NCBI RefSeq assembly: GCF_963678635.1 | Contig: NC_087063.1 | Span: 10,384,386 to 10,448,385, forward strand | Length of the DNA: 64,000 nucleotides | Source: Symsagittifera roscoffensis | Taxonomy: Eukaryota; Xenacoelomorpha; Acoela; Convolutidae | Direction: 5' to 3' | In this document: in pieces, positions 13,501-28,500 of the stretch | Layout of the letters: each line of letters begins with the position of its first letter | Numbering within the stretch: position 1 is the first letter of the stretch | Notes under the pieces: generated by a model | What the model saw: the letters and a program-made list of their open reading frames with translations, nothing else | Databases searched by the model: none | What the model was told of the DNA's origin: nothing | Made by a program: the position numbers and the translations under genes

Positions 13501-16500
13501 AGTCTCGGAAGTGGAATTTATTTTCAGATCCCAGCGGAATAAAAATTTTACCTATTGATCCAGCTTTCTCAATTTGAGTTAATTTTATCCAAAAATGTGT
13601 CAATCCTAAAGTGCTTTTGAAATTTCGAGCTCTTGAAATGTAAAGCCCTATATTTTTTACTTTAAGCTTAGGTTTGTTTCCTTGCATTCATTGACTCTTC
13701 CAACTGTCTGTTGGCTATGTTTTTGAAAATATAGGTCTTCCAAGAGTGTTCAAAGTCACTATTTCTGTCAATAAATTATTTATGGAAACATTGCTTAATA
13801 TAGATATTCTAGGTTTGAGCAGAACTTCAATTTCGAAAGTTCTGGCAGTAAAAAAAGTTGGAAATTTTAACCCCCGTCAAAAGTTTCGTGCGAATGCCAC
13901 TGCTATTTTGTATGTGATGTAGGAGTGTGACTGTGTGGGGGAGGTGGAAGACTGGCTGGGAGGGGTGGAGAGGAGGATGAAGGGCAGTGTGAAGTTGAGC
14001 ACCAGTGAGGCTGTCAACATGTACGAGGAGAAGCAGAGAGACCTCTGGATATTCGACTTCCCAGCCCAGCCGGCACTCACAACCACCCAGATATACTGGA
14101 CATCCGAGGTAAATTAAATATCATAAGTAATACACGACTAAAGGTCTTGAAACACACAACAGCGTAATCTGAAGCTTGCGTGTACTTTTATTACATGTGC
14201 AATAATCGTATATAAACGGAATCGAGCTTCTAACAAGATGATTTTTCAACCTGGATAAATTGAGTCCTCCTTGAAGGTGCTAGTGTTGTTTCTTTTTTGA
14301 TCTAGAGTTTTTAAGGAATGCATGAAATCAGGATTTAACTTAGTGGTCACCGCAATTCAAAAAGGAATGGGATCATAAATTGGGTTGTGGAATGCTTCGC
14401 TTGGCAGTTAGTTTTTTCGCTTTTGCTGGTAGCAAAGATTTGAACTGTGATATTTAGGTGAACCAGGCCTTCAGTAAGCTAGAAGAAGGTTATGAGATGG
14501 CAATGAAAGAGTACAACAAGAAACAGATAGGCCAGCTGAAGGCACTCATTGACCTTCTCTTGGACAGCAAACTGCCACACGGAGACAGGGAGAAAATCAT
14601 GACCATATGCACCATAGATGTCCATGCTAGGGACATAGTGGGAAAACTCATAGCATCCAAGGTCACTGCAAAATCAAATCACATTCAAAACACAAATATC
14701 ATATTTTTGTCATTCTTAGTTAATACGAAACTCGTTGATCAAGTTTAACTACTAATGTAATTCGGATTTTTCATAATTTTTTGAAAATATTTTCGTACTC
14801 GGTTACATATTTGTTCCAAATCCCTTGCTACTTGATTTGCGTGTCTTTTCGACCCTGGTTATATAGTTTTTAATTTTAAATTGCCGAACAAGACAGGTAT
14901 TTGGAACAAATGAGGACAGAGGCGGATTTAGTGGGGACGCCCCCCTCAGGGAGTCGACCCCCTGCCGACCCAAAGGTTCCCCAAAGGTGAAAGAGGAGCG
15001 CGCGCCAAAAATTGTCCCCAAAAAGTGCCTATAAACGCCTTTTTTGGCCTGTTTTTCAAAAATTTTCCGCAGGAAACTTGACCAAAACAGGGTGTTTTTA
15101 GTGCTCTGGGAGAGCTCGGAAAATGAATTTGGTGAACCTGAAAAAAAGGTCGACGAAATTTTCGAAAGTTTTTGAAAATCCGCCTTCCCCCTCGAGAAAA
15201 TCTTAGATCCACCCCTGATATGATTTTGCAGTAATCATTGACTTTTCATTTCAATCGATTCATGCTTATTCGCATTTTTGTGTACATTTGTTTTTTTTTC
15301 CACACTTCATCGGTTTTTATTGATGATTTAGATCGAGAGTGCTCTTTCGTTCACATGGCTGTGTCAGCTGCGACATAGATTCGAATTCGACAACACGACC
15401 TGCTATGCCAACATATGTGACGCCCAATTTGAGTACTGGTACGAGTACCTGGGAAACACTCGCAGACTTGTCATCACACCACTTACAGACAGGTGTGCAC
15501 TCATTATATTTGGCCATCCTTAGTGAGGAAGTACTTGGACCCTCTCAGTAAAAACAAGGCAGCAACTCTCATCCCAGAAAAAAGAATTTAAAAAACTCGT
15601 TTTGTTGCAACAACTCGTTTTTTTTTAAACTTACCCCATGAATATGTGATCTCAAAGTTGTCGTTAGGAGGTATAAATACTAAGACAAAAAATGCAACCG
15701 ATGACGTTGACACTTCTTCAGATTACAGATCTGTTAATTCCGTAAATGGTGCGCTTTACACAACGTATTATCGCTAACAGTCAATTTTAGGTCTATTTAT
15801 TGCCATCTTGATCCAATCGAATTCGCTTTTCATTGACCAAAATCAGTAGCCAAAAACTAATAAATTCTGTAAGTGCTGATTAAAATAAAAAAAAGTGCGA
15901 ATCTACTGAAGTTAAAATTTTTTAGGTGCTATATAACCTTGACCCAGGCCCTCAACTTGATACTGGGAGGTGCACCTGCAGGACCCGCGGGAACTGGAAA
16001 GACCGAGACCACGAAGGATCTCGGCAAGGCACTGGGCATGATGGTCTATGTTTACAACTGCTCGGAACAGATGGACTACAAGTCCATAGGAAGCATTTTC
16101 AAAGGGTCTGTACTTCTGGTGAAACCTGTGTAAAGACACCTCAATAATGTTGATGCCGTTTTTGCTCATAACAATAGATTGATTGTGAAAAACCTGCCGT
16201 TGTGTTTATGACTAAATTAAAGACTGAGACTAATAGTTGAAGACGAATAATTTCGTTTCTTAAGTTTTACACGAATCGCACACCCGATATACCACTCATT
16301 TGGTCCATACCTTGATTTAATTAACGGCATCCAGTTTTGGTAACCAACCCAACGTTTTTTGAAAGGAGCCGGTGGCGCCTCAATCATCCCCTCTCCTCGG
16401 TAAAACCTTAAATCCGCGCTTGGGCTAAGTATTTGGTTGATTAATTGGGTAATGTCACACGGTCTCAAGTAAAAAATGAGTTTAGTTCGTTATTTTTAGA

Positions 16501-19500
16501 AAGTCGATTTCAAAAACATTAGGAAATGTTGATCTTCGAGATGCCGTAGTTTTTATCTGACAATATTCCGTTTCTGGATGTGCTAAAGAAAAATCTTCCA
16601 ATACTCTTTTAGGTTGGCGTTGACTGGTGCTTGGGGCTGTTTTGACGAATTCAACCGAATTTCAGTGGAAGTGCTCTCTGTCGTTGCAACTCAGGTTGAA
16701 CTTAATTCTCGCTTCTTTTTATTCCGGCAAGTTTATTGTTCTCATTTGAGAAACAATAAATTTAAAATAGTCTTGTCATAAATAACTAAAAAGAACGTCG
16801 CACCTGAAAATTTGTGCCTATTTAGGGTTATGATAGTACTTAATTTTCTTGCATAGTATTTTTTGATTTGTTAGTTTTTTTCTGGAAAAAGTTTTGATTT
16901 GATTTTTCGCGGTTTGACATTTGATTTTTTCCAAGTTCAGCTTATTTCCCTTAAAAGGAAGGCAAATTCTACTCCTCTATCGAAAGACAAAAGTGTAAAA
17001 GTCACTAAAAACGTCATCGTTTTTATTTGCAGATTTCCCAGTGGAATAATAAATTTTACCTGTTGATCCAGTTTTCTCAAATTGGGTTAATTTAGTCAAT
17101 CATAAATTGTTTTTGAAATTCAGAGTCTTAAAGCTATTTTTCCTTGGAACTTCGAATTTTGAGGTTTTTTTTCAAAAAGAATAAGTCAGAATTTTTTTCT
17201 GTTTACTAGGGTTCATTGACTCTTTCCAACTGTCTATTGGCTATATTTTAAACTCAATGGCTCATAGTCTTAAAAAAACATTTTTTCTCGTCTACAATGA
17301 GTACATCAACTATTACCCAATTGTCCTCTGGCTGTTATTGGGTTTGACTCATTTTACGTTCAGGTTCGATCCATTCTAAATGCGATTAAAGACAAGAGGA
17401 CGAAGTTCAACTACATGGGAGAAGAGATAGGCCTGAAGCCTACCATTGGAATGTTCATCACTATGAACCCTGGATATGCTGGAAGGGCTGAGTTGCCAGA
17501 GAATCTAAAGGCTCTGTTCAGACCGTGTGCTATGGTTGTGCCTGATTTTGCTCTTATCGCCGAAATAATGTTGGTGGCTGAGGCGTTTTCAGAGGCCAAG
17601 TTTCTGGCGCAGTTAGTCAATGAAATATATTAAAGTTGAATTTGCGATCATTTTTCTGGCTGTTATTCGGACCTTGAAGTATTTTCAACCATTATTGAAC
17701 ATAAATTTATCTTCATTTCGAGTACTAACTGACTTTGTGAAAAAGTCAAACCATGTCCTTTTAATAATTTGCTGATCGAATATGTATTTGGGCTTATTGT
17801 TTTAGGAAGTTCATACGTCTGTACGAATTATGCCGTGAGCTTCTGTCCAAACAAGACCACTACGACTGGGGTTTGAGGGCTATAAAGTCAGTTTTAGTGG
17901 TGGCGGGTGCTCTGAGGAGGGCCGACCCAGACCTGCCTGAGGAACAAGTGCTAATGAGGGCGCTGAGAGATTTCAACGTGCCCAAGATCACAACTGATGA
18001 CTTGCAGATATTCTTAGGTCCGGCCTTAGTCAAGGATTCTTTGGTTGTCCACTTAAAAATCTTCTATCTGAGTTATCTGAATCTTGACTGTTCTGTTTCG
18101 TTGCTCTTTTCTATCGTTGATTGACTAGGATGCATTGTGGTCTCAAGAAATGTGATTTTCTATCCCATAAAAATTGTCTACCAACGACGTTCTTGCTGCG
18201 TTACTTTTGTGTCTTGATAGTCTGTAATGTTAAATATACGTGAAAACGGTTAATCCTCATCAGCATTATAAGAAAGAATACTCAGCTGAGGTTTTTGGAT
18301 GCATAGGATTGATCGGAGATCTGTTCCCCTCGATCAATGTGCCTCGAAAGCGTAACAAAGAGTTCGAGGCCCTCATCAAACGTACTGCCTTGAAGTTGTC
18401 GCTGCAACCAGAAGACGCCTTCATCACTAAGTGTGTGCAGCTGCAGGAGCTGATCGATGTGAGACACTCGGTTTTTGTCCTTGGCAATGCAGGAACTGGA
18501 AAGTCACAGGTTCTTAGCATCTCTATCTCGAACCTAAATTGATATCTGCTGCGCGGTGATGTCCATTTAAATAAAAATTGAAATTTCAATTGAAATTGCT
18601 CAAAAAAATTGTAAAGATTGTTGGCATCAATTTAAAATTTGCCGAAACAATTTAAGCTTTTCTTTATCAATTTAAATTTTTCTGAAGTGTGTTTCTCAGC
18701 AGTTGTTTTTACCAATTTGGGCAATTTTAAAAAAGAAATGCAATTTTTGGGCAATTGGGCTTACAACCAATTTATCAGTTCTGACTTAAAAACTCAGATT
18801 GTTTGCTTTTTCCGTGGAAATGTGAAATTAATTGATGTAAGTGAATGTGTACTTTGGCGTCTGATCGATTCCCTCTCAATCACTTAATTAGTTTTTAAAA
18901 TTAATTTGCTCGATTTAAATAAAATATTGAGTGGGCTCATAATTTTACATTTAAATAAATTAAAATTGAAGAGAAAAATTAAATTAATTTATTTTTTAAA
19001 GGACATCACTGCTGCTGCGTTTAATGAAGAGCCATCTAAACACGTAGTCGCTCTTATTTGAGTGCTGTTCAAGCAAGCAACGCTTTTGTTACAAGATCAG
19101 TTCACTATTTCTACCTAATGAGCAAATTGCACCTTGGTTTCTATTCGAGACCTCAAATAGCTTAAGCTAAATCCGTCATTCTTTGCTGCCTGATAATTGC
19201 TATCACAGTATATGTGAAACAGTTTAATCCAAAAAGCATTAGATTAAGCGTTAAGGCAAGTAACTCTGTTGGGATGTCCGAGGTTTAACTTCCCTGGTCT
19301 CCAAAGCTGTATACACTTTTTGTTCCGACCACGGATGTAAACTCTGTAGTTAAGTACTTCAGTTTTTTTAACGTCGGTGAGCGTAGCGAAGACCTTTACA
19401 TTGGGTATTTTGATTCAAGAGTGATGAACGTAGTGAAGAACGTCACTTAAGAAATTTTGTAGACTGAAAGTTTTACTCATTAAGTTTTTCCTAGTAGAGT

Positions 19501-22500
19501 TATCGGACATATTTTTGCTTGTGTATGCGAAGTGCAACTTCGTCTCTGTGTTAAAGAAAGGCAAACTCCACTATCGAACAGCCAAACTGTAAAGGTCACG
19601 AAAAACATGATTGACTTCTTATTTCGAAAATGGAAGTTAATTATCAGATTTCCTAGCGAAATAAAAGTTGTACGTATTGATCCCTCAAATTGGGTGCTTC
19701 AACAATAAAATGTCCATCATAATTTCTTTTACAAATTCAAAGATTCTTAAAGACTTCTATTGTTTTCTTCGAAATTCAAAAGTTGAAGATTTTTGAAAAA
19801 TTAAGTCAGCTTATTTTTCAGCGCGTTCATTACTCTTTTCCAACTGTCAATTGGCTGTTTTGTTGTCATATCCAAAAAAAAGTCTGAAAATTTGTGCACA
19901 CTCAAATTCGATCTGTTAAAAAAAATTAGGCGTTTTCTCTAAATGGGCTATTTTTAAGAAAGAAGTGTCAATCAGAAGCAGTTCTCAAAATTCAAAGAGC
20001 TTCAGGTGTTCGATTCCGTAACAAAGCAGATTTCGTTTTTTCTTTTTCACTTATCGGTCCTTTTAGAGCTAGTTTTTGCAGTTTTCTCTCGTGTTTGCTT
20101 GCTTCGCGTCTGCGTAAACCTGAAAAAAATGTAATTTAAACCTTCAAATTATATCAGTTTGAAGCGCTATAAATTTCAATTCAATTGTATCAAGATTTTT
20201 TTCAATAAAACTGTCCCAATTAGAGAAATTTGGATCAATAAATGATCTTTTGAAACTCATTCATTCATGTTTTTCGCAACATACCATTTTCTTATTTGGA
20301 GTGCGTAATTTGCCTTCCTTTAGCAAATGAATTTGATTTAAACTTAAGTTCGTAAATGACAAACCGCAAAATATCAAATTTTGATTTTTCTGAAAAAAAG
20401 AATCACACCCTATTTGAATGTCTTCACTACGTCCATTGACACAACGTGAATATCTTCTAGGCTCAAAAATGGTTTTTAGTTTTTAATTTGCGAGCGGAAT
20501 AAAAAAATTTTCTTTTGATTCAGATTTCTCCTTTAGCTGTATTGCATAGTTTTGACTGTTCGGTCGATTCTGCTATCATATAAATGTTACGGATCACGTG
20601 CAACTAGGTACAGTATAAGTGAGGCGTGGTACAAATCAACAATTTGACTGTTCGTTCGAATCTTCTATCTTAGAAATGTTTCGGATCATGTGCAAATACG
20701 TCAAGGATAAGTGAAGTGAGACTTAGTTCAAGCACCGTGTTCGTTCGGCAAACAATTGTGCGATCGTTCTCAGTTTTCCTGTAATTTGGAGAGTTCTGAT
20801 AAGATCAAACCTGATTGCTTATATTCAGTTAGCTAATTTTCAGAATGCTCCGAGCAAATATTAATTAGCTTGTTGAAATTTTACATGATTTTCAGATTAA
20901 ACCATGATTGGATTTTTCTCGGTCGCTGGCGGCGTGAAAAATGGTTCTTTTTCTCCGATTAACCGACTCCTTAGATCATCATCATCTAAACATCAATGCT
21001 CACGTTTCAATAGTAATCTTCCTACTAGTATAGCTCTCAGATCTAAACTTGCCAATCGTAATAATCAATCTCTTTTATACATCGAACCTTACTCGAGAAA
21101 TGTATTCATTCTCAACAACTACAGTAGCGACACTGCCAATTTGAAGCCTATAAAGAAGCTTCTGGTTGCAAACAGAGGTGAAATCGCAGTACGAGTGTTC
21201 AGGGCATGCGCCGAATTGGACATTAAAACAGTGGCAATTTATTCTCAACAAGACCAGAAACAAGTTCATAGATTGAAAGCTGACGAGGCTTTTCTTATTG
21301 GCAAAGGACTCGCTCCCGTTCAAGCATACCTAAACATACCAGAAATAGTAGAGTTAGCTGTCAAAAACAAAGTCGACGCTATTCACCCTGGATATGGGTT
21401 CTTGTCGGAGCGATCTGAATTTGCGAAGGCTTGTGTTAATGCTGGAATTACATTCGTCGGACCCTCGCCAGATACGGTGGCAAAAATGGGCGACAAGGTT
21501 GAAGCGAGAAAGATTGCTCAACTTGCAGGGGTTCCTTGCGTCCCGGGAACTGATACCCCACTTGAATCGTTCGAAGAAGCGGCTGAGTTTTGCAAGACTA
21601 TCGATTTCCCTATTATGCTTAAGGCTGCGTTTGGAGGCGGAGGGCGCGGAATGAGAATTGTCCGAAGTATGGACGAACTTGAGGAAAGTTTCACCCGCGC
21701 AAGTTCGGAAGCCTTAGCTGCTTTTGGAAATGGATCGATGTTCATTGAAAAACTGGTCGGGAATCCAAGACATATTGAGATCCAAGTTATGGGCGACAAA
21801 TACGGAAATATAGTACATTTGTTAGAACGCGATTGTTCTTTGCAGAGGCGTCACCAGAAACTGATTGAAATTGCGCCGGCAATGAATTTAGACCCGATGA
21901 CACTTTCTACTATGTGGGCGGATGCAGTAAAAATAGCGAAAAGTGTAAACTATGAAAATGCAGGCACAGTTGAGTTTTTGTACGATCAGGACACCCAGAA
22001 ACACTATTTTATTGAGGTCAACGCAAGACTACAAGTGGAACACACGGTAACTGAAGAAGTCACAGGAATCGATCTTGTCCAGACGCAAATTAAGGTCTCC
22101 GAGGGTCATTCGCTGGATAGTTTGAAAATCAACCAAAACCAAATCAAAGCTCACGGTGTGGCGATTCAGTGTAGAATTACATCGGAAGATCCAGGAAAAG
22201 ATTTTCAACCAGATACAGGACGAATTGAGATCTTCCGAAGTGGAGAAGGTATGGGAATTAGACTGGACAGTGCGTCCGCATTCGCTGGAGCAATTATTTC
22301 CCCTCATTATGACTCATTGTTGATGAAAGTCATAGCACATGGCCGGGACCATCATGCAACTATTGCGAAAATGCAGAGATCGCTGAGAGAGTTTAGAATC
22401 AGAGGAGTGAAGACAAATATCCCGTTCCTACTGAACGTTTTAGAGCACCCAAGGTTTCAAAATGCATCAATAGATACTAAATTCATTGACACTGACTCAG

Positions 22501-25500
22501 CTAGACTCTTCAAGTTTCCAAAGAGCAAAGACCGAGCTAGTAAGTTATTGAAATACTTGGGCGATGTTGCAGTGAATGGAACCCAAAATCCGGGCGGAAC
22601 TTCGCTCAAGCCCTCAGAAGTGGATCCAATTATACCTCATGTTGACAGTTCCCATCAGATACCTCAAGGTTGGCGAGATGTGTTACTGGCTAAGGGACCA
22701 GAAGGTTTTGCAAAGCAAGTGAGAGAACACGAAGGACTTCTTCTTATGGACACTACCTTCAGAGATGCACATCAAAGTCTGCTGGCAACGCGAGTTCGAA
22801 CCGTAGACTTGAAAAAAATAGCACCATATGTTGCACACAATTTTGCTAATCTATACAGCTTAGAGAACTGGGGTGGTGCTACTTATGATGTATCAATGCG
22901 ATTCTTGAACGAATGTCCTTGGGAGCGTCTCGAGGAGTTGCGAGAACTTATTCCAAACATTCCGTTCCAGATGCTCCTACGAGGAGCTAATGGGGTTGGT
23001 TACACCAGCTACGCCGATAATGTAATTTACAAATTCTGCGATCTGGCGCACAAATCGGGTCTGGATATTTTCCGAGTTTTTGATAGTCTGAACTACTTGC
23101 CGAGTCTACTTCTGGGAATCGACGCTGCGGGCGCTGCAGGAGGGGTAGTCGAAGCAGCGATGTGTTATACAGGAGACGTTGTGAACCCAAGGGCGAATAA
23201 GTACAATCTGGATTATTACATGAAGATGGCGGAGACGCTTGTCAAATCCGGTGCTCATATTCTAACTATCAAAGACATGTCTGGAGTTTTGAAACCGAAT
23301 GGAGCTCACATGCTGGTCGGAGCTCTAAGAAAAGAGTTCCCTAATATGCCGATACATATACATACTCACGACACAGCTGGGGCAGGAGTAGCATCAATGC
23401 TCGCTTGTGCGGAAGCAGGCGCCGACATTGTGGATGTTGCTGTCGATTCGATGTCGGGAATGACGTCACAGCCGAGTATGGGAGCTATTGTTGCGGCAGT
23501 TGATAAAACAGATCAATCAACTGGACTGAATTTGGAGAACGTATCTGAGTATTCGTCCTACTGGGAACAGACCAGGAACCTGTACGCACCATTTGAATGC
23601 GCTACTACAATGAAGAGCGGGAACGCGGACGTCTATCAGAACGAAATTCCAGGAGGTCAGTACACTAATTTGCAGTTCCAAGCCTTCAGTTTGGGCTTGG
23701 CTTCTCAATTCGAACAGGTCAAGAAAGTATACGCTGATGCAAACTTGCTGTTGGGAGACCTCGTAAAAGTGACCCCATCTTCCAAAATGGTAGGAGATTT
23801 GGCTCAGTTCATGGTGCAAAATAACTTAACAGTTGAAGATGTCGAGAACAAAGCTGATGAACTTTCGTTCCCAAAATCAGTCGTGGAGTTCATGCAAGGT
23901 CAATTGGGACAACCGCTTGGAGGGTTTCCGGAACCATTGAGGACCAAAGTGTTAAAAGGGCTTCCAAAGATGGAGAAAAGACCAGGTGAGGTGTTGGAAC
24001 CGGTTAATTTTGAAAAAATGCGAGAAGAACTGAAAGAGAAGTGGGAGTTTGCAGATGAAATAACTGACAAAGATGTTATGAGTTATATTTTGTACCCTGC
24101 TGTAACTGATACTTTTAAGAAGAACGTTGACAAATTTGGACCTGTCTCGTGTCTGGAAACGCGGCAGTTTTTCATTGGACCAAAAATTGGCGAGGAATTT
24201 AACGTGGAAATTGAGCATGGAAAGATTCTCTCTATCAAATTGCTATCAGTAGGAGAACTAGACAAAGTGTTGGGCCAGCGTGAAGTGTTTTTCGAATTGA
24301 ACGGACAACTTAGATCGATCATTGTGAAAGACAACCAAGCGCAAGCGTCCATTAGTCACCATCCGAAGGCGCGCGAGGGTGTCAAGGGGTCAATTGGAGC
24401 ACCGATGCCAGGTCAAGTGCTTGATGTGAAGGTCAAAGCAGGCCAAGAGGTGAAGAAGAATGACCCTCTGGCTGTTTTGAGTGCGATGAAAATGGAGATG
24501 GTGGTCAGTTCACCTGTCGATGGTGTTGTGAAGAGTGTCGAAATATCGCCAGGCATGAATCTGGAAGGTCATGATTTGTTGATGGAAATTGAATAAAAGG
24601 ATCTGTGATGCTGAAGAGGAAAAATTGATTGTCTGAGAAGCCGACGTGTATCATAAACTAAACTGGAGACCTAAAGGAAGCTTAGTAAATATTTATATAA
24701 TGTAGATATGACAACTCTTCGTAATCAATAATGAATTAGTGCAGTGTAATCTATGCTTAATCATAGTTAGATTTGCCTTAGTAATCGGAGAAAATTGCGA
24801 GGAAAATGCTGCTTTGCAACACTGAAGGGCAATATTCGCTTCTGATGATAAGGAGGATAAAATGTTAAAGAAAAATAAAGTGAGTTAGTAATATACATTT
24901 TTGCAGTGTTTTAATTTTGTCTCGAAAATAAAGACATCAGTTGAGAATAGTTATTATGCAAAGAAAATGTTTTTGCAATTACATTTTTATCTGCTGGGCC
25001 AGCTAAGAAATTTTCAACGTCAGGGCCGGCCTAACGATTTGAATTTAAACTAATGATTGGATACACAAGGCCATCGGAACTCGCATGCTGTTTGGGAATT
25101 TGATATCCGATTCAGTGGGCTGCGCAGATGTTTTTGAGGGGGGAAAATGAAGGGGCATTCGACTGCTGATTAAAGAAAATTCGAATGTCAGCCTCCTTAT
25201 TAGCGTACACGACCTTGAATCTTAAATATTATGTTTCTAGTTTTGTACAAGGCTTTATGCTATATTTTAAAACGTTGACTCCAATAAAAAAATATTTAGG
25301 TATCAATATATTGTGTTTTAAACATTTGAACATAAGGTTTTCTTTAACATGACGCAAGTAAACTTTAATCAAATAATTGGAAGGGAATATGTTAATTTGT
25401 CGCGTAGCGAACCTGATTCGTCGACCTGCTAGGCCAAAGCTAGCAGAATATAGAAAACTTGAGGAATAATATAAATATCAGCTTAATCGTCATTATGAGC

Positions 25501-28500
25501 TTCAGAATTTATTGTTTTTGTTTAAAATCTTCATTTGCAGTGATTTAGCATCTCAATCAAATACCTCTGGGATCTTTCCCTTGCTCTGTTATTACTTGCA
25601 ATTAAATACTGTGATGAACATTGTAGTTCGTTTGTATTGTCTTTAGCTTGATTGTTGTTTTCAATTAAATGAAGAAAAAAAAACTATTAGTTACAACAGT
25701 TTCTCAAAGCGGAGTTGATTTGCGAAAGTAATAATTAATTTTATTGTGTGACAGAAAAACATACGTTTTCAAGGTATTTAAGAGCGATTCTAGATTTTCT
25801 ATTTCCAAAATGCCTAAAATAACCATTTTTGAAGCATTTACTTGGAACTTAGGCAAAAATTCCACCTTTCTCGTGAGAAAAGGTTTTTTGGTGTCAATTA
25901 ATCGGATTTTGTTCTGACTTTCGAAAGCAGTGAAGGAATATTTGTGCTCGAGGTTGTTTCTTTTTCGTCAAACTAATTTCGACTATTTAACGAGCTATTT
26001 ATTGCGGGATTTCTTGAAGAATATCTGAAAGCTATTGATGTTCTGAGTTAAAATTTTGTTCAAGAAAATTTTTGGCCTGGGGTTGATGTTTTATGTTTTG
26101 AAAATTACATATTGGGGTAAGTAGCACGCAAGTCATTTCGTCTGTTTAATGAGAAATTGGTAAATTCAATCATTTCATATTAAGCTTTGTTGAGCAATTT
26201 ATTCTTTTCTTTACACAAGAAGTAGCAGAAATCATCTCCGTACATTTCGCACAGTGATTGAGGGTGTTTTCAAATAGTTAAGTCCTTTTATTTCATCGCC
26301 GATGAACGTAGCAAAATTTCTTTAATCGGCAGTGATGTTTTGTTCAATTGCTTTCTGCAAGAATAAAAGCTGAAAAGTCACGAAAAACGTGATCGTTTTC
26401 TAAATTCAAAAGTAGATTTAAATTTAGGATTTCGCAGCGGGATAAAATTTTTCACCTCCTGATACAGTTTTAAATTATTCTAATATTTCAAAGAGTTTTA
26501 AGGATATTTTTTATTCTTTGAAGCCCTTAAATTGAGATTCATCCAAAAACAAGTGTTCAAAAATATTTTGATAAAAATAATAGCACTAGAGGCACGAAAT
26601 GTATTCCATTTTTTAGAAAAAAACTGAAATGTCAAAAAATAAAGAAACAGGGTACAACAAACGGGCTGAAACTTGACATTTTGGGCGAGGGGAAAGTAAA
26701 ATCAATACCGTGTATGTCTTCATCTTTTTACGGAGTTCCGAATTGACTCCGAAATGTTGAATTAAGGGAATTTGTTTCACTTGGCAACGCTGATTAGTTT
26801 CAATTAACTAAATTTCACAACTTATTGTGTCGCCAGATCTTTTGATTCAAATGAAAGCAGCAAAATTGAATGTGAGTGCTCTGATGGATAGCTGATATTC
26901 AGTTCAGGTGACTCAGTTTTTTGTTTCTCGAAGAGGCGACCATAGGTTGATTTCTTTTTGTCGGGAAGCAGATCGCAAACAGGAGGTATAAGGCATCCTT
27001 CGACTGGAGCAAAAAAGTATCAACTCGAAGGAATAAAATGTGTGCTGTCGAAAACGTTCTATCATAGAACCACTCATCTGGTCGTGTAGGTATGTCATCT
27101 GGCCCAGGTAATGTGGCGAATACAATAAGTCGGTTTTCATTTTGGGCTTCCAAATTGTACAAACGAAACGACAGGCTTCAATTACAACTGGTAGAATAGC
27201 AGAGTAACTCGGTAAAAAAACAGCTATTTCTCCGTTCAAATCTCGCTGGGCTGCGAAAACGGTCTGTTCTGGTGTTACTTCGAAGCTGCTGTTTTTTTTT
27301 GAAGCGCTTTTTTTTACTTGGTTTTTTGGTTTCAATTAATCAGTTTCTATAGCAATTTTCAAAAACAGCGAAGGAATAATTGTGGCCTAGGTAATTTTTT
27401 TCGTCAAATTTTTTTCGACTTTTCAACGAGGTATTTGTAGCGGTATTTCATGTAGATTTTTATGAAAACTTTTTCCTTGAGCTATTGATGCTCCGAGCTC
27501 AGATTTAAGATTGTTTTGCCTGTGTTTGATTTTGGGAATTTTGAAAATAACATATTCGGATAATTACCGCGCGAGACATTTCGTCTGTTTATGGAGAAAA
27601 TCGTCAATTTAATTTTCATTTTGATCTTTGTTGAGTAATTTCTTTAATAGGCAGTCATGATTTATTTTATTGTTTTTACTAAGGAAAAGTCCCGAATTTC
27701 TCTACTAACCTCAGAAGTGCTATATACCTAGCCATAAGTTTGTAAAAGCATTTTCGTGTCTGTGCTTTTTAAGTTTAATAAACTCAGTTGCTGAAAAGCA
27801 GACATTTTGCGCTCAGCTAAAAAAAAAGCGGAAAAGTCACGAAAAACGTGATCGACTTCTAAATTCAAAAAAATTACCTTTAATATTTCAAGGCGTGATA
27901 AATTTTTTTTCCTGGCACAGTTTTTCGCAAACTTTCAATTTTAATTTAAAAAGTTGATTTTGAATTGATTCAATTTTTCAAACAATTTTTTGGACATTTT
28001 TTATTCTTTGAAGCCCTTCAATTCAGAAACATCAACAAACAAGTGTACAAAAAATGGACTGAACTTGGAATTGAAAATCAATACCTTGGAACTCTTCATT
28101 ATTTTTATAGAGTTCTGAATTGACTCCAAAAGTGTTGATATCAAGGTTTTTTTTTGCTTAGCAACGCTGAACATTATTAATTAATTGAATAAGCTGAATG
28201 TTTTACCAGGCCTTTTGATTTAAGGTACCTCTTGATTCTAATCTTGATATCAGTGGACTCAATTTTTTTATTATTCGAAGAGGCTACTATACGACGATTC
28301 ATTTTGGTCGGAAAACAGATCGCAAACATGAGGTATAAGTCATCCTTCGACTAGAACATGATTATTAAAAGTTTGAAGGAATAATTTATGAGCTGTCGAA
28401 AACGTTCTATCGTAGAACCACTTATCTGGTAGTGCAACCATTGTACAAACGAAATTGCTCGCCGTCTGGTGTTTCTTACTTTGAAGCTGTTGCTCTTTTT

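Larger units (their letters stand above)
18510..20903. other. Intron 17, part left of the pyruvate carboxylase gene
   Basis: Contains a + MITE copy (19417-19858), a minus MITE copy (about 20090-20445), an A/T-simple stretch (18560-19000) and a 92-bp direct duplication just upstream of the nested gene (20551-20727). No exon of the dynein gene is seen. Confidence 0.65.

Noticed and set aside
21075-24352. Reverse-strand and shifted frames up to 100 residues
   Set aside because: They lie within the pyruvate carboxylase coding sequence and are shadows of it.
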